A DNA stretch of 23,736 bases from JBHHZM01 sp046758065 (GTDB lineage: Bacteria; Pseudomonadota; Alphaproteobacteria; JAAXGF01). Position 1 is the stretch's first letter. Each line of letters begins with the position of its first letter. The notes beneath the pieces are model-generated. The model had not been told where the DNA came from. It ran no database searches and worked only from the letters and a program-made list of their open reading frames with translations. The stretch covers positions 1 to 23,736 of the forward strand of contig JBHHZM010000039.1 of assembly GCA_046758065.1 (NCBI GenBank), in the 5' to 3' direction. Positions 15,165-22,438 of this stretch are shown here, in pieces. Made by a program: the position numbers and the translations under genes.

Positions 15165-15174
15165 TGGTTAACCA
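15165..15174. promoter_or_regulatory. TGGTTAACCA palindrome, copy 2, just before the polyamine-type operon
   Basis: A perfect 10-base palindrome 30 bases before the ATG at 15204, in the position of a promoter or operator for the binding-protein gene. Its 8-base core repeats at 14957-14964. Confidence 0.35.
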
Positions 15175-15203
15175 AAATCACTGGCCAGTTGGGAGGTTAC
15201 GCG

Positions 15204-16379
15204 ATGAGTAAGGTCACGAAAACGCAACGCTCGAGTGTGGAGACGCACAGCGCCGCCAAGGCGTTTACCCGCCGCATGATGCTGAAGGCCACGGCCGCCA
15301 CGGGCGCGATTGCCGCCATGGGGCCGTTCGTCGTCAAGCAGGCATTGTCGTCGTCGGGCGAGGTCAACATTCTGATGTGGTCCGACTATCTGCCTCCGGA
15401 CTTCATCTCGGCGTTCGCCGACAAGACCGGCATCAAGATCAACTACACCGGCATCGGGTCGAACGAAGAAATCATCAACAAGATGAAGGCCACCAAGGGC
15501 CGCGGGTTCGACATCATCAGCCCGACCAACGTGCGCTCGCTGCAGTGGCAGCCGCTCGGCCTGATCCAGCCTTGGGACATGAGCCGGGTCGACACCTCCA
15601 CCGTCAACCCGGCGATGCTCAAGATCGGCACCAGCGAATGGAACTTCGACAACAAGGGTTCCCACTGGCTGCCGCATATCTGGGGCACCGAGGCGATCGC
15701 CTGGCGCACCGACAAATGGTCGCCCGAGGGTGGCGTGCCGAGTTTCGGCGATGTTTGGAAGAAAGAGAACGCCGGCAAGACCATGGGCCGTCCGCATTCG
15801 ATGATGCTCGGCGCCGGTCTCTACATGGAGACCATCGGTCTGCTGAGTCCGGGTTCGGTCTGGAAAGCGTACGAGAGCGAAGAGAAGATGCGCTCAGTAT
15901 GGTCCAAGATCACCGACTTCTGCATTGAGCGCAAAGCCAACATCAAGCTGTTCTGGAACGACGCCGACACCCAGAAGAACGGCCTCCTCAACGAGGGCGT
16001 GATCGTCGGCCAGACCTGGGACGGCCCGCCGCTCGCGCTCAAGACGGCCGGGGAGCCCGTCACCTATCAGGCGCCGAAGGAAGGCGCGCTTGCCTGGGTC
16101 GACGGCATGGCGCTTCCGATCGGGGCGGAGAACTTCGACCAGATTTACGAGTTCCTCGCCTTCGCGTACAACCCGAAACCCGCGGGCAAGGCGATCGACA
16201 AGCACGGCTACAATTCGGCCGTGCTCGGCGCCGACAAGTATGCCAGCGCGGCGTACAAGAAAAACTTTGCCGAGGCCTACCCCGGCGACGCCCTGGCCAA
16301 TCTCAACCCGTGGCCGAGCGAACCGCAGTGGTATGCCGACGTGCGAACCGAGTACCGCAACAAGTTCGTGAGCGCCTGA
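15204..16379 (+). CDS. Spermidine/putrescine-type ABC substrate-binding protein (PotD-like) with twin-arginine-type signal
   Basis: Periplasmic receptor of 391 residues, the first gene of a complete importer. The N-terminus has a basic region with TRRMMLKATAATGAIAAM (about 24-41), which fits a Tat or Tat-like signal; the hydrophobic core is moderate. The mature part opens with GEVNILMWSDYLPPDFISAF, a typical PotD/PotF strand and helix, and continues with GIKINYTGIGSNEEIINKM, YDII-type FDIISPTNVR, LPHIWGTEAIAWRTD and the closing PWPSEPQWYADVRTEYRNKF. The ATG at 15204 is chosen over an in-frame TTG at 15189 because GGGAGG sits seven bases before it. A 167-base gap with a GC stem-loop separates it from the ATPase gene. 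Substrate could be a polyamine, an amino-acid derivative or another organic amine. Confidence 0.9.
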   Translation: MSKVTKTQRSSVETHSAAKAFTRRMMLKATAATGAIAAMGPFVVKQALSSSGEVNILMWSDYLPPDFISAFADKTGIKINYTGIGSNEEIINKMKATKGRGFDIISPTNVRSLQWQPLGLIQPWDMSRVDTSTVNPAMLKIGTSEWNFDNKGSHWLPHIWGTEAIAWRTDKWSPEGGVPSFGDVWKKENAGKTMGRPHSMMLGAGLYMETIGLLSPGSVWKAYESEEKMRSVWSKITDFCIERKANIKLFWNDADTQKNGLLNEGVIVGQTWDGPPLALKTAGEPVTYQAPKEGALAWVDGMALPIGAENFDQIYEFLAFAYNPKPAGKAIDKHGYNSAVLGADKYASAAYKKNFAEAYPGDALANLNPWPSEPQWYADVRTEYRNKFVSA

Positions 16380-16398
16380 CCCGACCGGCGGATGGTCC

Positions 16399-16422
16399 CC
16401 CCGGGTTCCTTGCGGCCCGGGG
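16399..16422 (+). other. GC stem-loop between binding-protein and ATPase genes
   Basis: CCCCGGG (16399-16405) pairs perfectly with CCCGGGG (16416-16422) across a 10-base loop. There is no T-run. It lies 20 bases after the binding-protein stop, where partial termination or mRNA protection would raise binding-protein output over the membrane subunits. Confidence 0.45.
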
Positions 16423-16546
16423 AGGCCGCCCGCGCGGTCGATCGCCAATCTCACGCTATGCATTCTTGATGAGGGACCTTTAGGCGAGGCGGCATGACCA
16501 ACGAACGGGCGGCCCGACAGGTGGCGCGCCTGGCAGGGAAGGCAAG

Positions 16547-17650
16547 ATGAGCGCAGACGTCGAACTCGACAATGTATGGGTCACTTTCGGCGATTTCGTC
16601 GCCGTCAGGGACGCCAACGTCACCGTAAAAGGAGGTGAGTTCTTCAGTTTTCTCGGTCCGTCCGGCTGCGGCAAGACGACGCTCTTGCGCACGGTCTCGG
16701 GCTTTCAGGAGCCCTCGAAAGGCCACGTCCGCATCGAGGGCCATGACATGGCGGGCATCGGACCCAACCTCAGGCCGACCGCGCTGATCTTCCAGAATCT
16801 CGCCCTGTTTCCGCTGATGACCGTGTGGGAGAACATCGCCTTTTCGCTCGAGGTGCGCGGCGCAAGCAAGGCGGAACGTCGCAAGCGGGCCGATGAACTG
16901 CTCGAGCTGATCGCGCTCACCGACCAGGGCGACAAGATGGTGCACGAGCTTTCCGGCGGGCAGCGTCAGCGCGTCGCCATCGCCCGGGCGCTCGCGGTCG
17001 AGCCCAAGGTCCTGCTGCTCGACGAACCGCTTTCGGCGCTCGATCTCAAACTGCGCCAGCACATGCGGACCGAGCTGCGCGCCATCCAGAAGCGCGTCGG
17101 CATCACCTTCATCTACATCACCCACGATCAGGGCGAGGCGCTCACCATGTCGGACCGGGTGGCCGTGATGAGCGAAGGCGTCATCGAACAGGTCTCCGAC
17201 AGCACCACGGTCTATGACCATCCGGAAACCGCCTTCGTCGCCTCCTTCGTCGGCGCGAATAACGCGTTCTTCGGCAAGGTCACGGCGGTCTCGGGCGGCG
17301 TTGCCGCGGTCGACACCGACATCGGCGCCCTGCGCGCACGGCTGTCGCCGGGCGCGAGCGGCGCGGCGTTGCAGGCCGGAGACGAGGCGATCGTCTTCGT
17401 CCGGCCCGAAGCCCTGGCCTTCATCAACGGCCAGGAGCTCGACAATCGCATCCCGGCGAAGATCACCCAGGAGGAGTTCGAAGGCAGCTTCCGCCACGTG
17501 GTGCTCCGGGGGCCGGGTGAAAAGGACATCCGCATGTCGCTCATCAACCAGGGGGGTACGCCGGGCTATGAAGTCGGCGCCGAGCTGACCGTCGGCTTCA
17601 GCGAGAACGTGGCGGTCGCGCTGCCACGCGGGCCGATGGCGAGCGAGTAA
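16547..17650 (+). CDS. potA: Spermidine/putrescine-type ABC transporter ATPase (PotA-like)
   Basis: ATPase subunit of the importer, 367 residues. Visible parts are Walker A GPSGCGKTT at 37-45, Q-loop FQNLALFP at 82-89, signature LSGGQRQR at 135-142, Walker B VLLLDEP at 155-161, D-loop SALD and the switch ITHDQGEAL near 185-193. The C-terminal 110 residues form a TOBE-type regulatory domain (ANNAFFGKVTAVSGGVAAVD, VFVRPEALAF). The ATG at 16547 has GGGAAGG upstream. The next gene starts 38 bases after the stop. It probably acts as a homodimer under the two permeases. Family certain; the symbol denotes subunit type, not proven polyamine transport. Confidence 0.92.
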   Translation: MSADVELDNVWVTFGDFVAVRDANVTVKGGEFFSFLGPSGCGKTTLLRTVSGFQEPSKGHVRIEGHDMAGIGPNLRPTALIFQNLALFPLMTVWENIAFSLEVRGASKAERRKRADELLELIALTDQGDKMVHELSGGQRQRVAIARALAVEPKVLLLDEPLSALDLKLRQHMRTELRAIQKRVGITFIYITHDQGEALTMSDRVAVMSEGVIEQVSDSTTVYDHPETAFVASFVGANNAFFGKVTAVSGGVAAVDTDIGALRARLSPGASGAALQAGDEAIVFVRPEALAFINGQELDNRIPAKITQEEFEGSFRHVVLRGPGEKDIRMSLINQGGTPGYEVGAELTVGFSENVAVALPRGPMASE

Positions 17651-17688
17651 GGCGAGGCGCAACGGCCGGGGCGCAGGGAGACGGCAAC

Positions 17689-18618
17689 ATGGCGCTGGTC
17701 GAATATTTCCGGAACTTCGTCAGCAAGAACGGGGCTTTCATGTCGCTCTACCTGCTGGGTGGAGTGGCGCTGTGGGTGGTCGTCATGATCATCCTGCCAC
17801 AGCTTTTCATGCTTGACTTCTCGTTCCGCTTCAACCTGCCGCCGGGCAAGATAGGCGGGCCCGAAGACATCTACACGGTGTCGAACTACACCTTTCTCGT
17901 GTGGGGAAGCCCGGGCAATCCCGACCCGTTCAACGTGGTCGACCTCTCGGTCTTTTTCCGCACGATCCTCGCGGCGATCTTCGTCACCATCTTCGACGTG
18001 GCGCTGTGCTATCCGATCGCCTACTACCTCGCGCAGGTGGCGAAGGGCGGGTTCGCCCGGCTCATGGTGCTGTCGCTGATCGTTCCCTTCTGGGTCAACG
18101 AAATCCTGCGCGCCTTCGCCTTCCGCATCCTGTTCGGCGCGACCGGGGTGATCAACACGGCCGGCCTCGCCCTCGGTCTCTGGGAAAAGCCGATCAACTT
18201 CATCGGCGCCGATATCGCGCTTTACGCGGGCCTCGGCTATGCCTTCATCCTGTTGATGATCTTCCCGATCTTCAACGCCATCGAGAGCCTCGACAAGAAC
18301 CAGATCGAGGCGGCGCGCGACCTCGGCGCTCCGTGGTGGCGAATCCACTGGCGCGTCGTCATTCCCTTCGCCAAACCGGGCATCACTTCGGGCTGCACCA
18401 TGGTCTTCATGCTGTCGGCCGGGGCGCTCGCCGCGCCGCAGATCCTCGGCGGGCCCAGCAGCCTGTGGTTCACGCAGATCATTTATCAGTGGTTCAACAC
18501 CGGCGGCAACTGGCCGCGCGGGTCGGCCTACGCGGTCGTCCTGCTGGGCGCGTGTATCGCCTTCGTCATGCTGATGATGCGGCTGTTCAAGGTCAATCTC
18601 GGGGCAATTGGGCGATGA
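17689..18618 (+). CDS. potB: Spermidine/putrescine-type ABC transporter permease 1 (PotB-like)
   Basis: Inner-membrane permease of 309 residues. TM1 lies at about 22-45 (LGGVALWVVVMIILPQLFML), followed by the periplasmic loop with NYTFLVWGSP, then FFRTILAAIFVTIFDVALCY, LMVLSLIVPFWVNEILRAFA, IALYAGLGYAFILLMIFPIF, and the closing pair near 235-300. The coupling motif EAARDLGAPWWRIHWRVVIP (about 205-224) is the EAA loop that docks on the ATPase, and FAKPGI follows it as usual. The ATG at 17689 has GGGAG nine bases upstream. Its stop overlaps the next permease's ATG by four bases (ATGA), so the two are co-translated in fixed ratio. Confidence 0.93.
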   Translation: MALVEYFRNFVSKNGAFMSLYLLGGVALWVVVMIILPQLFMLDFSFRFNLPPGKIGGPEDIYTVSNYTFLVWGSPGNPDPFNVVDLSVFFRTILAAIFVTIFDVALCYPIAYYLAQVAKGGFARLMVLSLIVPFWVNEILRAFAFRILFGATGVINTAGLALGLWEKPINFIGADIALYAGLGYAFILLMIFPIFNAIESLDKNQIEAARDLGAPWWRIHWRVVIPFAKPGITSGCTMVFMLSAGALAAPQILGGPSSLWFTQIIYQWFNTGGNWPRGSAYAVVLLGACIAFVMLMMRLFKVNLGAIGR

Positions 18619-19958
18619 GGTCGGCCACTCTCCTCCGCATCGGCGTCGGCATCTACATCGTCATCTTCTTCAGTTATCTGTTCGGCCCGCTCATCCTGAT
18701 GAGCCTGACGGCCTTCAACAGCTCGGCGTTTCCGCGCGTCTCGCCGTGGGAATGCTTCACCTTCGAGTGGTTCGACACGCTCGTCCGTGACGAGACGCTG
18801 ATGGGGGGCTTCACCAACAGCCTGATCATCGGCATCGGCGTCGTCGCCTTGTCGGTGCCGATCGGTCTCGCCGGAGCGATGATGCTGACCCAGCTCAGGA
18901 GTTCGGTCCGTTCGATCTACTACACCATCGTCATCTCGCCGATCCTGGTGCCCGGGGTGGTGCTCGGCATCTCGACGCTGATCTTCTGGGATCGCCTCGG
19001 CACCATGTTCAACGCCGGTTACAAGTCGTTCTTCTACGACGGCATGTTCCTCACCGTCATCGGTCAGTCGACCTTCATCTCGGCTTACGCAATGCTGGTG
19101 TTCATCGCGCGTCTCCAGCGCTTCGACCCGGCGCTCGAAGAGGCGGCGCTCGATCTCGGAGCGACCCACGTGCAGGCGTTCCGCAAGATCCTGCTGCCGT
19201 TCCTCAAACCGGCGATGGGCTCGGCCGCGGTGCTCGCTTTCCTGGCGTCGTTCGAGAACTACAACACCACGGTCTTCACCATCGTTTCCGAAAGCACCCT
19301 GACCACGGTGCTCGCGAGCAAGGTGCGTTACGGCATCAACCCGTCGATCAGTTCGCTTGCCGTGATCATCGTCGTCGTCACCCTGATCGGCGCCGTAACC
19401 TACGAGGTCCTGCGGCGCCGTGAAGAGGCGGCCGCGGCGGCGCTCGAACGCGAGGGCGTCGCCCCGACGAGCCGCGCCGACAAGGCGAAGGCCATCGCCA
19501 ACCCGGCGAACGTCATGATGATCCTGGTGGCCATCGCCGGAATCGCTACCGTGTGGTTCGCCAGCACCTACTCGGCCGCCGAGTGCAAGGCGAACCTCGC
19601 CCGGGAGAAGGCGCTCGAAAGACAGATTCGCGAGGCGCCGGGGCAGTTCATCCCGAGAATCAAGCAGCCGACGACCGAGAGCGACGTCGAATCGCCGGGT
19701 GCCGAGCAGTACAAGGGGATCTTCGCTCCGGAAAACCTGCAAGAACTCGCCCCTGGCGAGAAGCCGGCCTCGCCCGCCGAAGCGCCCACCGAGTCGCCGG
19801 GCGCGGAGCAGTACAAGAGCATTTTCGATCCCGGCAACCTCAAGCAGCAGGTGGCGCCGGAAGACAAGGAAGGCGCGGTCAAGTCGCCGGGCGCCGAGCA
19901 GTACAAGAGTATCTTCGATCCCGGCAACCTCAAGCAGCAGGTGGAGCCGTCGCAATGA
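18615..19958 (+). CDS. potC: Spermidine/putrescine-type ABC permease 2 (PotC-like) with extra TM and triple-repeat tail
   Basis: Permease of 447 residues; ordinary PotC proteins have roughly 260-280. Residues 1-270 are a normal PotC core: TM1 near 7-30, EAALDLGATHVQAFRKILLP as the ATPase-docking loop near 176-195, and a last core TM around 245-266 (SSLAVIIVVVTLIGAVTYEV). A basic/acidic linker follows (RRREEAAAAALEREG and RADKAKAIA, about 267-295). A seventh hydrophobic segment lies at 299-316 (NVMMILVAIAGIATVWFA). The remaining 130 residues hold three copies of SPGAEQYK-x-IF-x-P-x-NL at 360-378, 394-413 and 424-443. If the core ends in the cytoplasm, TM7 would place this tail in the periplasm. 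The ATG at 18615 overlaps the PotB-like stop. No frameshift is seen: the extension is in frame and ends with a single TGA. Confidence 0.9.
   Translation: MRSATLLRIGVGIYIVIFFSYLFGPLILMSLTAFNSSAFPRVSPWECFTFEWFDTLVRDETLMGGFTNSLIIGIGVVALSVPIGLAGAMMLTQLRSSVRSIYYTIVISPILVPGVVLGISTLIFWDRLGTMFNAGYKSFFYDGMFLTVIGQSTFISAYAMLVFIARLQRFDPALEEAALDLGATHVQAFRKILLPFLKPAMGSAAVLAFLASFENYNTTVFTIVSESTLTTVLASKVRYGINPSISSLAVIIVVVTLIGAVTYEVLRRREEAAAAALEREGVAPTSRADKAKAIANPANVMMILVAIAGIATVWFASTYSAAECKANLAREKALERQIREAPGQFIPRIKQPTTESDVESPGAEQYKGIFAPENLQELAPGEKPASPAEAPTESPGAEQYKSIFDPGNLKQQVAPEDKEGAVKSPGAEQYKSIFDPGNLKQQVEPSQ
19692..19943 (+). repeat. Three in-frame repeat units in the permease tail
   Basis: The units lie at 19692-19748, 19794-19853 and 19884-19943 (periods of 102 and 90 bases), each coding SPGAEQYK then an IF-P-NL segment. 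Units 2 and 3 encode 20 identical residues but differ at three of 60 bases, all silent third positions. Unit 1 is more diverged (GIFAPENLQEL). The pattern indicates duplication followed by protein-level constraint. Confidence 0.9.
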
Positions 19959-20034
19959 CCGGCGGACCGACCGCTCTGCGCGATCGGTCGGCGGTACCCC
20001 CCGGCGGTCTCCCCGCTCGCGCTTGCGGCGACCC

Positions 20035-21216
20035 ATGGGCAAGGTGAGCGGCGCGCTCGCTTTCCTGTCCCTCCTGTCCCTGGCGGCATGGCTCTATCTG
20101 ATCCTGTTTCGCGGCGGTTTCTGGCGCGCCGACCGGCGGCTCGAAGCATCGCCCGCGCCGCCCGCGGCGTGGCCCGCCGTGGCCGCCATAGTGCCGGCGC
20201 GCAACGAGGCGGCGGTGATCGGCCGGGCGCTCGGCACGCTGCTCGCACAGGATTACCCGGGTGCCTTTCACGTCGTCGTGGTCGATGACGAAAGCGATGA
20301 CGACACCGCGGCGCTGGCGCGCGACACGGCGCGTTCGGCGGGGCTGGAAGACCGCCTGAACGTGGTCGCCGGCGCGCCGGCGCCCGAGGGCTGGACCGGA
20401 AAGACCTGGGCGCTAGCGCAGGGCGTCGAACGCGCGCGAGAAACCCTCCCCGACGCCCGTTATCTGTGGTTCAGCGACGCCGACATCGCGCACGAACCCG
20501 GAACCCTGCGCCGGCTGGTCTCCAAGGCGGAAGCCGGGCGCCTCGACCTGGTTTCGCTGATGGCCCTGCTCGACTGCGGCGGCGCCTGGGCGCGGCTGCT
20601 GATCCCCGCTTTCGTGTTCTTCTTCCAGAAGCTCTATCCCTTCGCCTGGGTCGGCCGGCCGCGACGGCGCACCGCCGGCGCGGCCGGCGGCTGCATGCTG
20701 CTCAGGCGCGACGCGCTCGAGGCCGCCGGCGGCCTGCGCGCCATCAGCGGCGCGCTGATCGACGACTGCGCGCTCGCCGCCGCGCTCAAGCGGAACGGCC
20801 CGATCTGGCTCGGCCTCGCGACGACGACGCGCAGCCTGCGTCCCTACCGCGGGCTGGGTGCGGTCTGGGAGATGGTGGCGCGCTCCGCCTTCACCCAATT
20901 GCGCCACTCGACGCCGTTGCTGGCGCTGACCGTCGCCGGCATGTTCGTCGTCTACCTCGTTCCGCCTGTCGCCGCGCTCGGCGGTCCGATCGCGGGCGCC
21001 GACACGGCGGCCGTCGCAGGGCTCGCCGCCTGGCTGATCATGGCCGTGGCCTATCGCCCGACGCTGAAGCTCTACCGGCAGCCGGCGGCGGCGGCGGCGC
21101 TGTTGCCGGTCGCGGCGCTGCTCTACACCGCGATGACCGTCGATTCGGCGCTGCGTCATTGGCGCGGCGCGGGCGGGCGCTGGAAAGGACGCATCACGGC
21201 GGCCCGGGCGCGGTAA
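20035..21216 (+). CDS. hpnB: Hopene-associated glycosyltransferase HpnB
   Basis: Membrane-bound GT2-family glycosyltransferase of 393 residues, associated with hopanoid lipid gene sets. A TM at about 4-24 (SGALAFLSLLSLAAWLYLIL) precedes the catalytic domain. The domain contains VAAIVPARNEAAVIGRAL, VVVVDDESDDDTA, WTGKTWALAQGV, the D-x-D LWFSDADIAHEP, LIPAFVFFFQKLYPF, GGCMLLRR and the ALIDDCALAAALK stretch; these match the HpnB wording closely. C-terminal TMs lie at about 295-330 and 355-372. The ATG at 20035 has no strong ribosome site; a GTG at 20044 is an alternative. It follows the transporter by 76 bases on the same strand but is probably unrelated in role. No other hopanoid gene is in the window. 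Confidence 0.9.
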   Translation: MGKVSGALAFLSLLSLAAWLYLILFRGGFWRADRRLEASPAPPAAWPAVAAIVPARNEAAVIGRALGTLLAQDYPGAFHVVVVDDESDDDTAALARDTARSAGLEDRLNVVAGAPAPEGWTGKTWALAQGVERARETLPDARYLWFSDADIAHEPGTLRRLVSKAEAGRLDLVSLMALLDCGGAWARLLIPAFVFFFQKLYPFAWVGRPRRRTAGAAGGCMLLRRDALEAAGGLRAISGALIDDCALAAALKRNGPIWLGLATTTRSLRPYRGLGAVWEMVARSAFTQLRHSTPLLALTVAGMFVVYLVPPVAALGGPIAGADTAAVAGLAAWLIMAVAYRPTLKLYRQPAAAAALLPVAALLYTAMTVDSALRHWRGAGGRWKGRITAARAR

Positions 21217-21356
21217 CGCCCGTTCAGTCGTCACTTCCGGCCGGCATAGGAATTTTAAGAAATTATCAAAAAGGTTACGCGGTTTCGGTGAAATCGGCGC
21301 CCCGGCGGTAATTTTTCTCCGCGATCGCACCCGGTTTCGCCGCGTTTCGAATCGCC

Positions 21357-21447
21357 AAAAAAAGGGGCCGGAAAGACCGGCCCAAAGTCGGGGGAATGCA
21401 GGGAGGACACCTTGTTCAGGTGTGCGCGTACCCTACCAATCCCCCGA
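21357..21447 (-). ncRNA. Structured small-RNA candidate with intrinsic terminator (minus strand), SD-like bases on the other strand
   Basis: Read on the minus strand, TCGGGGGA (21447-21440) pairs with TCCCCCGA (21395-21388). Inside it AGGG/CCCT and the hairpin ACACCT-gaaca-AGGTGT (21423-21407) also pair, and CCTCCC (21406-21401) lies on one arm. Then GGGCCGG-tcttt-CCGGCCC (21383-21365) is followed within one base by seven Ts (21363-21357), an almost ideal intrinsic terminator. On the plus strand the same fold sequesters GGGAGG, a Shine-Dalgarno-like site. The minus strand has only a weak promoter (TTGTTT about 17 bases before TTACGG). Family not recognised; the strand is the likelier of two. 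Confidence 0.5.
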
Positions 21448-21486
21448 GCGGCCGTAAGTGACCGGCATCACGCGAAACAAAATTTT

Positions 21487-21515
21487 TTGACACGGGCTTC
21501 CGGCCCGTCTCGAAT
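21487..21515 (+). promoter_or_regulatory. Candidate sigma-70 promoter for the FNR-type gene
   Basis: TTGACA (21487-21492) is a perfect -35, followed after 17 bases by TCGAAT (21510-21515; four of six). Transcription would start near 21522, about 88 bases before the ATG. No TTGAT-N4-ATCAA FNR box is visible nearby. Confidence 0.5.
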
Positions 21516-21609
21516 ACGGAAGAAGGGGCAAGGAATCGTGCTAGTCTGCCGTCGACAACGCGTCGGGCGGGCGCAGGCGCGACGGTTGTTCGGAGGAACC
21601 ACGATCCGG

Positions 21610-22356
21610 ATGCTGTGCGGACGAGACCATCATCCGCCACAATGCGAAGGCTGCGCGGCCGCGCATATTTCAATTTGCTCGCACCTCGACGGACCCGGAA
21701 TCGACGAGTTGCGCGCGATGGCGATTGGTCTCTGTTTCGATGCCGGCGATGTCGTCTTCGAGCAGGGCGACGAGCTCGACCGCCTGTTCGTCATAACCGA
21801 GGGCATGGTCCGGCTGTCGCATCTGACGATCGACGGCAATCGCCAGATAACCGGTTTTCTCGGTCCCGGCGACCTCATGGGAAGCATCAAGCGCAGCGCC
21901 GACGCATATTGCACCGCGGAGGCCATGACGCGATTGGTCCTGTGCTCGTTCGAACGCCCGCGCTTCAGCGATTTCCTGCAACACCACCCCGATCTCTGTC
22001 TCAAGCTGTTCGCCGTCGCGACGGACGAAATCGAGGCGCAGTACGACCACGGGATCCTGTTATCCCGGAAACACGCCGCCGAACGCGTCGCGGTCTTTCT
22101 CCATGCTCTCTCCCAGCGCGCGGGGCAGGTCAACGGCGAGTCGCCGATCATCGACATCCCCATGTCGCGGAGCGATATTGCGGATCACCTGGGGCTTACC
22201 ATCGAGACGGTGAGCCGCGTCCTGACGCGGTTCAAGCAGCAGGGCATGATCGAATTCCGCGGGCCCAAAACCGTCGTCGTGAAGAACATGGCGGCGCTCG
22301 ACGAGCTTGCCGGGTTCGAGAATCGGCCCAAGCCGCGCATGGCGATCGGACTGTAG
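21610..22356 (+). CDS. FNR/FnrN-type oxygen-responsive Crp-family regulator
   Basis: Global-type transcription factor of 248 residues. Cysteines at 12, 15 and 23 (QCEGCAAAHISIC, C-x2-C-x7-C) plus C112 (LVLCSFER) match the 4Fe-4S ligand layout of FnrN/FnrL, so it should be active without oxygen. Residues 40-130 are the cyclic-nucleotide-fold sensor (FDAGDVVFEQGDELDRLFVI, EGMVRLSHL). The C-terminal helix-turn-helix (MSRSDIADHLGLTIETVSRV) contains the E-x-x-S-R recognition residues, E199, S202 and R203, that read TTGAT half-sites in FNR. The ATG at 21610 puts the cysteines at the usual distance, but GGAGG is 13 bases away. An in-frame GTG at 21538 would add 24 residues. The amine dehydrogenase gene starts 82 bases downstream on the same strand, so control of it is plausible. 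Confidence 0.9.
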   Translation: MLCGRDHHPPQCEGCAAAHISICSHLDGPGIDELRAMAIGLCFDAGDVVFEQGDELDRLFVITEGMVRLSHLTIDGNRQITGFLGPGDLMGSIKRSADAYCTAEAMTRLVLCSFERPRFSDFLQHHPDLCLKLFAVATDEIEAQYDHGILLSRKHAAERVAVFLHALSQRAGQVNGESPIIDIPMSRSDIADHLGLTIETVSRVLTRFKQQGMIEFRGPKTVVVKNMAALDELAGFENRPKPRMAIGL

Positions 22357-22438
22357 CGCTTCCGCCGTTTGCCCCCGCCCGACGGCCCGGCCGACCGACC
22401 ATCATCCACTTCCGACACCAACCGAAAGGACAAGCCCC

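Larger units (their letters stand above)
14592..15203. promoter_or_regulatory. 612-base divergent control region between the two ABC operons
   Basis: No gene is convincing here; the open frames lack ribosome sites and family-like sequence. The region holds overlapping inverted repeats near the peptide-type operon (14676-14705), a terminator-like structure on the minus strand (14903-14945), two GGTTAACC palindromes (14957-14964 and 15166-15173), and a direct repeat CCGTCGCACA (15088-15097 and 15115-15124). It must contain promoters for both operons, but none is a close match to the standard consensus. Confidence 0.6.
21217..21609. other. 393-base non-coding region between hpnB and the FNR-type gene
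   Basis: An AT-rich patch (21250-21275), a structured RNA candidate (21357-21447) and a sigma-70-like promoter (21487-21515) lie here. An open frame starting at a TTG (21412) runs into the FNR-type gene, but its first part resembles no protein. No intrinsic terminator for hpnB on the plus strand is visible. Confidence 0.6.

Noticed and set aside
14592..15203. Open frames of 75-190 codons in the divergent region
   Set aside because: Arg/Pro/Ala-rich, no ribosome sites and no motifs; better explained as non-coding DNA.
18528..20042. A 504-codon minus-strand frame opposite the repeat-tailed permease
   Set aside because: Rich in Arg, Asp, Glu and His, with repeats that merely mirror the sense-strand repeats; no ribosome site.
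21412..21609. N-terminal extension of the FNR-type protein from a TTG at 21412
   Set aside because: It would translate through the structured RNA and the candidate promoter; the cysteine spacing fits the ATG at 21610. The GTG at 21538 is kept as a lesser alternative.
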